A stretch of 64,000 nt of DNA from Mycolicibacterium parafortuitum. Its GTDB lineage: Bacteria > Actinomycetota > Actinomycetes > Mycobacteriales > Mycobacteriaceae. A program made the position numbers and the translations under genes. Of the stretch, positions 33,434 to 41,526 are shown one piece after another. The stretch spans positions 1,240,001 to 1,304,000 of the forward strand of contig NZ_AP022598.1 in assembly GCF_010725485.1 (NCBI RefSeq). Reading direction: 5' to 3'. Below the pieces are notes generated by a model. The model had not been told where the DNA came from. It searched no databases and was given only the letters and a program-made list of their open reading frames with translations. Position 1 is the first letter of the stretch. Every line of letters begins with the position of its first letter.

Positions 33434-34066
33434 ATGGCCAAGCGCGGCGGCACCGACTCCGAGCGGCGGGCACAAGGTGAGCAGACCCGCCGCGACCTCG
33501 TCGCCGCAGGTCGCGACCTTTTCGTGCGCAAGGGGTACTTCGACACCAGCATCGGCGACCTGGTCGCCGCGTCCGGTGTCGGCACCCGCGGCGCGTTCTA
33601 TCACCACTTCAAGGACAAGTCGGAACTCTTCCGCGCGGTGTTCGAAGAGGTCGAACGAGACCTCACCCTGCGCTCCCTGGCCACGCCGCCGAAGGGGGCC
33701 GACCCGTGGGAACGGCTTTCCGCCGGACTGCACGGCTTCCTCGAATCGGCGACCGAGCCCGAGGTGCAACGCATCATGCTGGTCGACGGGCCCGTCGTCC
33801 TGGGATGGCAGACGCTGCGCACGATCCAGGAGGGCAACAGCATCGCGCTGATCAACGAGATGGTCCGCAGTGCGATCGCCGAGGGCATCATCGACGACCT
33901 CCCCGTGACGGAGCTGACCCACATGCTCGTCGCATCTCTCGAAGAGGGCGCGATTCTGGTCGCCCATGCCAAGAGCCCCGCCCGGGCCCGGGCCCGGGCG
34001 GCACGCGTGCTCGACCGGATGCTGCTCAGCGTCGCCACCGAACCGCGAAAGGCACTAAGGCGGTGA
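33434..34066 (+). CDS. TetR-family transcriptional regulator
   Basis: 210 residues from ATG 33434; ATG 33425 is in frame but directly abuts its only AGG. Helix-turn-helix: SIGDLVAASGVGTRGAFYHHF, then KDKSELFRAVFEEV. C-terminal domain with a run of Ala-Arg repeats (SPARARARAARVLDRML). Probable repressor of itself and of the divergent binding-fold gene via the palindrome at 33405. The SDR/aldehyde dehydrogenase/alcohol dehydrogenase operon begins 119 bases downstream and might also respond. Confidence 0.88.
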   Translation: MAKRGGTDSERRAQGEQTRRDLVAAGRDLFVRKGYFDTSIGDLVAASGVGTRGAFYHHFKDKSELFRAVFEEVERDLTLRSLATPPKGADPWERLSAGLHGFLESATEPEVQRIMLVDGPVVLGWQTLRTIQEGNSIALINEMVRSAIAEGIIDDLPVTELTHMLVASLEEGAILVAHAKSPARARARAARVLDRMLLSVATEPRKALRR

Positions 34067-34106
34067 CGGTTTCCGTTCCGGCGGGAACGCGGCGGTCTTT
34101 GCGTAA

Positions 34107-34131
34107 ACGACTATTTCCGTTTTACGACTAT
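34107..34131. promoter_or_regulatory. direct repeat ACGACTAT in promoter region
   Basis: ACGACTAT occurs at 34107-34114 and 34124-34131, 17 bases apart, in an AT-richer stretch upstream of the SDR at 34186. A TAATGT -10-like hexamer follows at about 34151. Together these probably form the promoter/operator of the 34186-37621 operon. Confidence 0.35.
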
Positions 34132-34185
34132 CGTTCTTCTACTCAGCTGATAATGTAGCTTCGCCCTCGTCGCAAGGAGAACCTG

Positions 34186-34974
34186 ATGCCGGATGCGTCC
34201 ACACTGCGAGTCGCCGTGGTCGGCGCGTCCGCAGGCCTGGGCCGGTGCATCGGGATGGGGCTGGCGAAAACGGGTACGCGGGTGGCTTTCCTCGCCCGGC
34301 GGCATGACCGGCTCGTCGACGCCGCGGCCGAGGCGGGCAACGGCGCGCTGGCCGTCGCCTGCGACGTCACCGACGCCGATGCCTGCAAACGCGCCGTGGC
34401 CGAGATCGTCGACGATTTCGGCGGTCTCGACGCCCTCGTCTACGCCACCGGGATGGGTGTGCTGGCACCGCTGACCGAGATGACCGCGGAACAGTGGGGA
34501 AACCTGTTCGCCACCAACGTCACCGGCGCCTCGCTCATCACCGCGGCGGCTGCGCCCCATCTCGCGGCGGCCGCCGGGTCGGCGGTCTATCTCTCGTCTT
34601 TGAGTGCGTCGTACACATCTCCGTGGCCGTTCCTCGGGGCGTACGCGGTGTCCAAGGCGGCGCTGGACAAACTCGTCGAGGCCTGGCGCATCGAACATCC
34701 CAACATCGGGTTCACCCGGTTGGCGGTCGGTGACTGCTTCGGCGGGCCGGGTGACTCGCAGACGGAGTTCAACAAGTCATGGGACCCCCAGGCGTTGGAG
34801 AACGCCATCCGGTTCTGGATGGACAACGGGTACATGCAGGGCGGTCTGGTCGACGCCGACCATCTCGTCGAGGTCGTGCGATCCGTACTCACCTGTGGCA
34901 ACAGCAGTTTCATCCCCTACCTGACACTTGCTCCCCGGCCGTCGGGTGCGGTGGCCGAACTTCGACAGTGGTGA
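34186..34974 (+). CDS. SDR-family oxidoreductase
   Basis: 262 residues; ATG 34186 with AAGGAG upstream. Motifs: VVGASAGLGRCIGMGLAKTG, YLSSLSASY (Ser), YAVSK (YxxxK). The C-terminal third is longer and more divergent than in FabG. First gene of an operon with an aldehyde dehydrogenase (34985) and an NDMA-type alcohol dehydrogenase (36458), all closely spaced, so it probably acts in alcohol/aldehyde/acid interconversion of the same substrate. Confidence 0.87.
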   Translation: MPDASTLRVAVVGASAGLGRCIGMGLAKTGTRVAFLARRHDRLVDAAAEAGNGALAVACDVTDADACKRAVAEIVDDFGGLDALVYATGMGVLAPLTEMTAEQWGNLFATNVTGASLITAAAAPHLAAAAGSAVYLSSLSASYTSPWPFLGAYAVSKAALDKLVEAWRIEHPNIGFTRLAVGDCFGGPGDSQTEFNKSWDPQALENAIRFWMDNGYMQGGLVDADHLVEVVRSVLTCGNSSFIPYLTLAPRPSGAVAELRQW

Positions 34975-34984
34975 AGGAATCTCG

Positions 34985-36457
34985 GTGACACACGAACCCC
35001 GCATGCTCATCGACGGCAAGCTCGTCGACGCCGAGACCGGCCGCCGATTCGACAACATCAATCCGGCGACCGAGGAGGTGCTGGGCGACACCGCCGACGG
35101 CACCCGCGCCGATATGGAACGCGCCGTGGCAGCCGCCCGGCACGCGTTCGATCACACCGACTGGTCGCGCAACGGCGAGGCCAGGGCCGCCGGGATCCGC
35201 CAACTGCAGGCCGCACTCGAGGCCGAGCGGGAGGAGATCCGCAGCGAGCTGATCGCCGAAGTGGGCTGCCCGTTGCTGAGTACCTTCGGACCGCAGCTCG
35301 ACGTGCCGCTCAAGGAGGCACTGACCTGGCCGGCCGACATGATCAGCGAATTCTCCTGGAGCCGAACCCTTCCCGACAAGGACGCGTTCGGCATGGGCAC
35401 CGTGGCCGCTCGCGAGGTGTGGAAGGAACCCATCGGCGTGGTCGGCGTCGTGACGCCGTGGAACTTCCCGTTCGAGATCATCCTCAACAAGATCGGGCCG
35501 ATCCTGGCGATGGGCAACACCATGGTGCTCAAACCCGCACCCGACACGCCATGGAACGCCACCCGCATCGGCCGGATCATCGCCGAGCAGACCGATATCC
35601 CGCCGGGCGTGATCAACATCGTCACCTCCTCCGACCATCTCGTCGGTGAGGTGCTGTCTACGTCCCCCCTGGTCGACATGGTCGCGTTCACCGGTTCGAC
35701 CGCGACCGGGCGGCGCATCATGAAGGCCGCCGCCGACACGCTGAAGCCGACGTTCTTGGAGCTCGGCGGTAAATCGGTGTACCTGGTGCTCGAGGACGAC
35801 GGCGACCTGAGCGCCTCGATCGGCGGCAGCGCGTTCATCTCCATGCACGCCGGGCAGGGCTGCGCCATGCCGACCCGCCTGTTGGTGCCGAACTCCCGGT
35901 ACGCCGAGGCCGTCGAGATCGTCAAGGTCGCGATGGAGAAGAACAAGTACGGCGATCCCACCGATCCGTCGGTGCTGCAGGGTCCGCAGGTGTCCAAACG
36001 CCAGCAGGACCGCGTCATGGGTTATATCGAGAAGGGCAAGCAGGAGGGTGCACGGCTGGTCACCGGCGGCAAGATCCCCAGCCACCTACCGAAGGGCTTC
36101 TTCGTGGAGCCGACGATCTTCGCCGACGTGGACAATCGTATGACGATCGCGCAGGAGGAGATCTTCGGCCCGGTGTTGTCGGTGATCGGCTTCGATGACG
36201 ACGACGACGCGGTGCGCATCGCGAACGACTCGATCTACGGTCTGTCCGGCGTGGTGTTCGCCAAGGACCTGGACCGGGCCAAGTCCGTCGCAAGCCGGAT
36301 CCGCACCGGAACGCTGGGTATCAATGGCGGCATCTGGTACGGCGCCGATGCCCCGTTCGGCGGTTACAAGCAGTCCGGAATCGGTCGGCAGTGTGGAATC
36401 GAGGGCCTGGAGATCTTCACCGAGACCAAGACCGTCGGCTGGCCGAAGGAGTCCTAG
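34985..36457 (+). CDS. aldehyde dehydrogenase
   Basis: 490 residues; GTG 34985 with GAAGGA upstream (MTHEPRMLIDGKLVDAETG). Motifs: VVTPWNFPFEI, FTGSTATG, LELGGKSV (Glu base) and HAGQGCAMPTR (catalytic Cys). NAD(P)-dependent oxidation of an aldehyde to the acid. It abuts the alcohol dehydrogenase start (stop 36457, ATG 36458), so alcohol oxidation and aldehyde oxidation are translationally coupled. Confidence 0.92.
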   Translation: MTHEPRMLIDGKLVDAETGRRFDNINPATEEVLGDTADGTRADMERAVAAARHAFDHTDWSRNGEARAAGIRQLQAALEAEREEIRSELIAEVGCPLLSTFGPQLDVPLKEALTWPADMISEFSWSRTLPDKDAFGMGTVAAREVWKEPIGVVGVVTPWNFPFEIILNKIGPILAMGNTMVLKPAPDTPWNATRIGRIIAEQTDIPPGVINIVTSSDHLVGEVLSTSPLVDMVAFTGSTATGRRIMKAAADTLKPTFLELGGKSVYLVLEDDGDLSASIGGSAFISMHAGQGCAMPTRLLVPNSRYAEAVEIVKVAMEKNKYGDPTDPSVLQGPQVSKRQQDRVMGYIEKGKQEGARLVTGGKIPSHLPKGFFVEPTIFADVDNRMTIAQEEIFGPVLSVIGFDDDDDAVRIANDSIYGLSGVVFAKDLDRAKSVASRIRTGTLGINGGIWYGADAPFGGYKQSGIGRQCGIEGLEIFTETKTVGWPKES

Positions 36458-37621
36458 ATGAAGACCAGAGCCGCCGTACTGCGCGGAGTCGGCGTCGACT
36501 GGGAGGTCACCGACGTCGAGCTGGATCCGCCCCATGCGGGTGAGGTGCTCGTCAAGATGGCCTACGCCGGGATCTGCCACTCCGACGAGCACTTCTACAC
36601 CGGCGACAGCGTGCCGAGCGCGGAGATGGAAGAGATGATGCGGGCAGCCGGCGTCCCGGTGCCCGAATGGTTCCCGATGCTCGGCGGCCATGAGGGTGCG
36701 GGAATCGTCGAGGAGGTCGGCGCGGAGGTCCATACCCTCAAACCCGGTGACCACGTGGCAGTTTCGTTTCTGCCGGCATGCGGCAACTGCCGCTGGTGCG
36801 CGACCGGCCACACCTATCTCTGCGATGTGGGCGCCGACCTCTACAGCAAGTCCATGACCACCGACGGCACCTGTCGCCGTCATGTGGATGGCGAGGACCT
36901 GATGGCGATGATGCAGGTCGGGACCTTCAGCGAGTACGTCGTCGCCTCCGAACGATCCCTGGTGAAGATCAACGAGTGGGTCCCGCTGGAGGCCGCATCA
37001 CTGGTCTCCTGCGGTGTCACAACCGGTTTCGGGTCGGGTTCGGTGGCCGCGGGTACCGAGACCGGAGACACCGTGGTCGTCATCGGCGTCGGGGGAATCG
37101 GCATGAACGCCGTCCAAGGCGCGAAGGCCGCCGGCGCCAAGCACATCGTGGCCGTCGATCCCAACGAGTTCAAACGCGAGATCGCGCCGAGCTTCGGGGC
37201 GACGCACACCGCCGTCGACGCCGGTGCGGCACTGGAGCTGGTCAAGGAGATCACCTGGGGCGTCATGGCCGACCGGGTGGTGCTCACGCCGGGCGTGGTT
37301 CCCGCGGACCTGGTGCTGATGGCGATGCTGCTGCTGCGCAAGGGCGGTACCTGTGTGCTGACCGGCATGGCGAAGATCAGCGATCTGACGGTCCCGCTGA
37401 GCCTGCCCGATATGGTCAGCTCCTGTAAGACGCTCAAAGGCGTGCTCTACGGCGAGATGAATCCCCGCGACGCGATGCCGAAACTGCTCTCGATGTATGA
37501 GGCGGGCACCATCAAGCTCGACGAGCTCGTCACCCAGAAGTACAAGCTGGACGATATCAACGAGGCGATGCGAGATCTGCGTGCCGGCAACAACATCCGC
37601 GGTGTGATCGCCTTCGACTGA
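36458..37621 (+). CDS. NDMA-type zinc alcohol dehydrogenase (probably mycofactocin-dependent)
   Basis: 387 residues. Zinc MDR fold: catalytic-zinc motif GICHSDEHFYTG and GGHEGAGIVEEVG; structural-zinc CGNCRWCATGHTYLC; Rossmann VVVIGVGGIGMNAVQGAKAA. The sequence resembles the actinobacterial NDMA-dependent alcohol dehydrogenases in which the nicotinamide stays bound and is re-oxidised through the peptide cofactor mycofactocin; no mycofactocin biosynthesis genes are in this window. Last gene of the 34186 operon. It would oxidise a primary alcohol, perhaps the product of one of the P450s. Confidence 0.87.
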   Translation: MKTRAAVLRGVGVDWEVTDVELDPPHAGEVLVKMAYAGICHSDEHFYTGDSVPSAEMEEMMRAAGVPVPEWFPMLGGHEGAGIVEEVGAEVHTLKPGDHVAVSFLPACGNCRWCATGHTYLCDVGADLYSKSMTTDGTCRRHVDGEDLMAMMQVGTFSEYVVASERSLVKINEWVPLEAASLVSCGVTTGFGSGSVAAGTETGDTVVVIGVGGIGMNAVQGAKAAGAKHIVAVDPNEFKREIAPSFGATHTAVDAGAALELVKEITWGVMADRVVLTPGVVPADLVLMAMLLLRKGGTCVLTGMAKISDLTVPLSLPDMVSSCKTLKGVLYGEMNPRDAMPKLLSMYEAGTIKLDELVTQKYKLDDINEAMRDLRAGNNIRGVIAFD

Positions 37622-37644
37622 CGCCGGCCGTTCCGGGCGTGGCG

Positions 37645-38199
37645 TCATCCGGTCTTCGTCGGCCAGCCCCGCAGTGCCGCGTCGGCGACGGCGTGCAGCA
37701 CGGCACGGTCCGCACCGCTGCGGGCCTGGATCGCGATCCCCTGACATACGGCGGCGATCCAGCGCGCCAGCACCGAGGTGTCGACATCGGGTAGGTCGCC
37801 GTCGGCGACCGCATGGTCGAAGCGTTCCGCGAGTCCGTGCACCGTCTCGTCGCGGAACTCGGCGAGTCCCGGTCCGTCGCCGACGGTCAGGCAGCCTTGG
37901 ATGTCGCCGCTGACGGTGTCGGCCGCTCCGTGCACCATCGCCTCGGCGACCTCGCGAGCCGTCGAGCGCGTCAGCGCCTCGACCGTGTAGGCGCTCGGGC
38001 CGGCCAAGTAGCGCCGCAGGCTCCGGCGGAACAGTTCGTCCTTCGAGCCGAACTCGGCGTAGATGCCGCGGCGGTTCACCCCGGTCGCAGCGCTCACATC
38101 GGAGATCGAGACCCCGTCGAACCCGCGTTGCCAGAACAGCTTCATCGCCACGTCCTCGACCGTTTCGGGGTCGAACTCCCGAGGACGGCCCACCGTCAT
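37645..38199 (-). CDS. TetR-family transcriptional regulator
   Basis: 184 residues from ATG 38199, ten bases after GGAGGG; a TTG two codons upstream sits too close to it. HTH: SISDVSAATGVNRRGIYAEF. The C-terminal part resembles the YxaF/LmrA-type TetR domain. Divergent from the SDR at 38314 and convergent with the alcohol dehydrogenase. The 38274-38295 inverted repeat between it and the SDR is the likely binding site. Confidence 0.87.
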   Translation of the reverse strand: MTVGRPREFDPETVEDVAMKLFWQRGFDGVSISDVSAATGVNRRGIYAEFGSKDELFRRSLRRYLAGPSAYTVEALTRSTAREVAEAMVHGAADTVSGDIQGCLTVGDGPGLAEFRDETVHGLAERFDHAVADGDLPDVDTSVLARWIAAVCQGIAIQARSGADRAVLHAVADAALRGWPTKTG

Positions 38200-38273
38200 A
38201 CCCAATCCGCCCTCCTGTGATGCCGGTCACATCAGGAATGTATGGCAGCCCTGCATGCTTGACTCCAGCGTAC

Positions 38274-38295
38274 TTAGTAACAAGCGAGTTCGTAA
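38274..38295. promoter_or_regulatory. imperfect inverted repeat TTAGTAAC-N6-GTTCGTAA
   Basis: Arms match at six of eight positions. It lies 19 bases before the SDR start and 75 bases before the divergent TetR start, as expected for a TetR operator. The upstream SDR promoter likely overlaps it. Confidence 0.45.
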
Positions 38296-38313
38296 TTACT
38301 GGAGGAGCGGCAC

Positions 38314-39060
38314 ATGAGCACGACACCACTGGCAGGACGGCGAGCACTGGTCACCGGAGGTTCGCGAGGGATCGGCGCGGGGATCGTGCGGCGACTGGCC
38401 GATGACGGCGCTGCGGTGGCGTTCACCTATTCGGCGTCGCCGGCGGCAGCCGACGCGCTGGTCGCGGAACTGACCGGGGCCGGCGCCAAGGTGGTCGCCA
38501 TCCAAGCGGACGCGGCCGAGCGTGAGCAGAACCTCGCCGCCGTCGAGCACGCGGTCGCCGAACTCGGGGGCCTCGACGTGGTGGTCAACAACGCCGCCGT
38601 CGCCCACCTCGCGCCGTTCGACGAGTTCCCCGACGAAGAATTCGAGCGCCTGGTCGCGATCAACATCGGCGGCATGTACTGGACCACCCGTGCGGCAATC
38701 AAGCACTTGGGCAAGGACGCGCGGATCATCAACATCGGCAGCATCAACGCCGAACGCATCCCCGGCCCCGGACTGGCGGTCTACGGCATGACCAAGGGCG
38801 CGGTGGCCTCGTTCACCCGGGGCCTGGCACGCGATCTCGGCCCCCGCGGCATCACCGTGAACAACGTCCAACCCGGCCCCATCGACACCGACGCGAATCC
38901 CGATCAGGGTGACTTCGCCGAAGGCCTCAAGCAGATCACCGCCCAGGGCCGCTACGGCAGCACCGACGATGTCGCGGCGCTGGTCAGCTTCCTGGCCGGG
39001 CCGGAGTCCGGCTACATCACCGGCGCCCATCTCAATATCGACGGCGGATTCACGGTCTGA
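38314..39060 (+). CDS. SDR-family oxidoreductase (FabG-like)
   Basis: 248 residues; ATG 38314 with GGAG upstream. LVTGGSRGIGAGIVRRLADD cofactor loop, INIGSINAE (Ser) and YGMTK (YxxxK), ending YITGAHLNIDGGFTV. The most classical SDR in the window, single-gene unit opposite a TetR regulator that probably represses it. Such TetR/SDR pairs commonly respond to reactive carbonyl compounds; specificity unknown. Confidence 0.88.
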   Translation: MSTTPLAGRRALVTGGSRGIGAGIVRRLADDGAAVAFTYSASPAAADALVAELTGAGAKVVAIQADAAEREQNLAAVEHAVAELGGLDVVVNNAAVAHLAPFDEFPDEEFERLVAINIGGMYWTTRAAIKHLGKDARIINIGSINAERIPGPGLAVYGMTKGAVASFTRGLARDLGPRGITVNNVQPGPIDTDANPDQGDFAEGLKQITAQGRYGSTDDVAALVSFLAGPESGYITGAHLNIDGGFTV

Positions 39061-39142
39061 CAGTCTGTGAAGCTACCGTCGGCTCATCTCGCCGCAGTAA
39101 CCTGACACCCGGACGCGGAATCCGGGTCGCCGAGGAGTCCCC

Positions 39143-39964
39143 ATGGTCGAGATGATTTCCACCGCTCGCCGTTTCGGGATGGCTATCGTGGTTGTGCTCT
39201 CAGCCGCCATGGCGGCCGGATACCCGCCGGCCGTCGCCTCGCCGATCACCCTGCCTCCGGTCGGTGGCGCACCGGACTATCAACTGGGTGCGGCGTATCC
39301 GCCGAGTCCGCCGGTCACGATCGTCGCGCGGGACCGCACGGCGGCACCACCCGAGGGCACCTACGCGATCTGCTACGTCAACGCCTTCCAGACCCAGCCC
39401 GGGGAGGCCGGGTTCTGGCCGCCGGAAGTCTTGCTGCGGGATGCGGACGGTTCCCTTGCACACGACCCGGACTGGCCGCAGGAGGTACTCCTGGATACCC
39501 GCACACCTCAACAGCGCGACGCGATCCGCGGCGTGGTCAACGGATGGATCAGTGACTGCGCCGACAAGGGTTACGACGCTGTCGAATTCGACAACATCGA
39601 CAGCTATACACGGGTGGATGTCCTGCGGCGCGCGGATGCCGTGGCGCTGGCGCGCGACCTGACGTCGTCCGCCCACAGTGTCGGCCTCGCCGCGGCGCAG
39701 AAGAACGCCGCCGAGGACGCGCCTGCACTGCGCGCGGCGGGATTCGACTTCGCCGTCGCCGAAGAGTGCGCCGCCTACGACGAATGCTCCAGCTATACCG
39801 GTGTCTACGGCGACCACGTGGTGGCGATCGAGTACACCGACAACCTCCCCCAGCCATTCCTCCAGATGTGCGCGAGCCCCGACCACGTGCCTTCGACAGT
39901 TCTGCGCGACCGCGACCTCGTCGCGCCATCTGAGCCGGGGTACCACTTCGAGCTGTGCCCCTGA
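39143..39964 (+). CDS. secreted GH114-like (endo-alpha-1,4-polygalactosaminidase-type) protein
   Basis: 273 residues; ATG 39143 after GAGGAG. A signal peptide is clear (basic MVEMISTARRF, hydrophobic MAIVVVLSAAMAAG, cleavage near AVASP). The mature part has TYAICYVNAFQTQ, GWISDCADKGYDAVEFDNID and a late EYTDN, the TIM-barrel pattern of glycoside hydrolase family 114, with acidic residues of VEFDNID as likely catalytic groups. It would act outside the membrane on a galactosamine-containing polymer; substrate is an inference. Stands alone between the SDR and the symporter gene. Confidence 0.75.
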   Translation: MVEMISTARRFGMAIVVVLSAAMAAGYPPAVASPITLPPVGGAPDYQLGAAYPPSPPVTIVARDRTAAPPEGTYAICYVNAFQTQPGEAGFWPPEVLLRDADGSLAHDPDWPQEVLLDTRTPQQRDAIRGVVNGWISDCADKGYDAVEFDNIDSYTRVDVLRRADAVALARDLTSSAHSVGLAAAQKNAAEDAPALRAAGFDFAVAEECAAYDECSSYTGVYGDHVVAIEYTDNLPQPFLQMCASPDHVPSTVLRDRDLVAPSEPGYHFELCP

Positions 39965-39992
39965 ACCGGACCGGCCAGTCAACCGGCCCAGC

Positions 39993-41510
39993 TCACACCG
40001 CTGAACCCTTCACGTCGAGGACATCCTTTTCCCGCTCGTCACGGCCGGCGAGCCGGTCGTCCCAGACCTGGAGCACCTCCGGTGCGGTCCGCGGGGTCAG
40101 CAGGCTGACGACCACGTACACGATCAGGCTGGCGGCCAGGCCGTAGTAGATCGGCTCGTTGGCCAGCACATCGCCGACGACGAACATCGTGCCGAGGGTG
40201 ACCACGGTGCCGACGCCCATCGACCACAGCGCAGCCGCGCCGGTGGCCCGCTTCCACACGAACCCGCCGAGGATCGCCACCAGCAGCCCGCCGACCAGGA
40301 TGTCGTAGGCGATGGTCAGCGCCGCCACCACATCGTTGAGCAACGCCGCGATCACGATCACCGCGATGCCCAGCACCACGACGTACATCCGGTCCGAGTG
40401 CACGTCATCTTTCCCTCCGTCGCTTCGCTCGCCCCGGTCCCGTTCAGCGTCCTCATTCTGCGCCGGACGCCCGATCAGCCTGAGCAGCAACGGTTTCACA
40501 TCGGTGCGCGCGACCGTCGCGGTCGCGATCAACGCACCCGAGGCGGTCGACATCATCGCCGCGACCGCCGCCGCGAGGACCAGGCCGCTGATGCCGACCG
40601 GCAGGATGCTCTCCGCGATCTGGGCGTACACATCGTCTTTCGCCTCGACGTCGGGCAGGAAGGTCGACGCCGCCATCCCGATCACCGCACCGGCCACTCC
40701 GTAGAACAGGCAGTACACCGCCGCGGCGGTGCCGCCCCACTTCGCCACGCCCGGCGAGCGCGCGGTGAACACCCGCTGCCAGATATCCTGGCCGATCAGC
40801 ATGCCGAAGCTGTACACCACGAAGAACGTGATGATCGTCGGCATCCCGATCGCGCCGAGGTCGAACACGGCGTCGCCGGCACGTTCCCGGATTCCTTCGA
40901 AGCCACCGGCTTTCGACAGCGTGAACGGCAGCATCAGCGCGAAGATGCCGATCGTCTTGAGCAGGAACTGCACCATGTCGGTCAGCGTGATCGACCACAT
41001 CCCGCCGATCGACGAGTACAGCATCACGATCGCGCCGCCGATGATCACCGACACCGTCCGGTTCGTGCCGAACAGCACGTTGAACACCGTGGCGTACGCG
41101 ATCGTGGAGGTCACCGACAGCATCAAGGTGTAGGCGACCATCACGAGCCCGGACCCCGACGTCGCGTCGACGCCGTAACGCAGCCGCAGCATCTGCGCGA
41201 CCGTGTACACCCGCAGCCGCTGGATCCGGCCGGCGAAGAACAGGCTCAGCGCGAGCAACCCGACCGCGATCGCGACCACCAGCCACATTCCGGACAGGCC
41301 GTACTGGTAGCCGAGGCCGACGCCGCCGACAGTGGACGCGCCGCCGAGGACGACGGCCGCCATCGTGCCGGTGTAGAGCGTCGGTCCGAGCCGCCGCCCG
41401 GCGACCAGGAAGTCGGCGGAGTCCTTGGTTCTGGTCTTGCCCCAGAATCCGAATGCCAGCATGGCGGCGAGGTAGACGACGATGATGACGATGTCGAGCG
41501 GCTTGCCCAT
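39993..41510 (-). CDS. sodium:solute symporter (SSS family)
   Basis: 505 residues from ATG 41510 (AGGAGG eight bases upstream). About 13 hydrophobic segments; GKTRTKDSADFLVAGRRLG after the first is the SSS signature region. A hydrophilic loop near residues 355-372 (ERDRGERSDGGKDD) is encoded by a GAGCGAAGCGA-type repeat. Last gene of a four-gene leftward operon with an NCS1 permease, a ureohydrolase and a TPP enzyme, so a cation-coupled importer for a nitrogen- or carbon-rich solute of that pathway. Confidence 0.87.
   Translation of the reverse strand: MGKPLDIVIIVVYLAAMLAFGFWGKTRTKDSADFLVAGRRLGPTLYTGTMAAVVLGGASTVGGVGLGYQYGLSGMWLVVAIAVGLLALSLFFAGRIQRLRVYTVAQMLRLRYGVDATSGSGLVMVAYTLMLSVTSTIAYATVFNVLFGTNRTVSVIIGGAIVMLYSSIGGMWSITLTDMVQFLLKTIGIFALMLPFTLSKAGGFEGIRERAGDAVFDLGAIGMPTIITFFVVYSFGMLIGQDIWQRVFTARSPGVAKWGGTAAAVYCLFYGVAGAVIGMAASTFLPDVEAKDDVYAQIAESILPVGISGLVLAAAVAAMMSTASGALIATATVARTDVKPLLLRLIGRPAQNEDAERDRGERSDGGKDDVHSDRMYVVVLGIAVIVIAALLNDVVAALTIAYDILVGGLLVAILGGFVWKRATGAAALWSMGVGTVVTLGTMFVVGDVLANEPIYYGLAASLIVYVVVSLLTPRTAPEVLQVWDDRLAGRDEREKDVLDVKGSAV
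40413..40440. repeat. short dispersed repeat inside the symporter gene
   Basis: On the minus strand this reads as a GGGGCGAGCGAAGCGACGG-type word, a pattern frequent in actinobacterial intergenic regions and related to 16221-16258. It adds an in-frame charged stretch (RDRGERSDGG) to a cytoplasmic or extracellular loop of the transporter. Confidence 0.35.
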
Positions 41511-41526
41511 GGCAGGGCCTCCTGTC

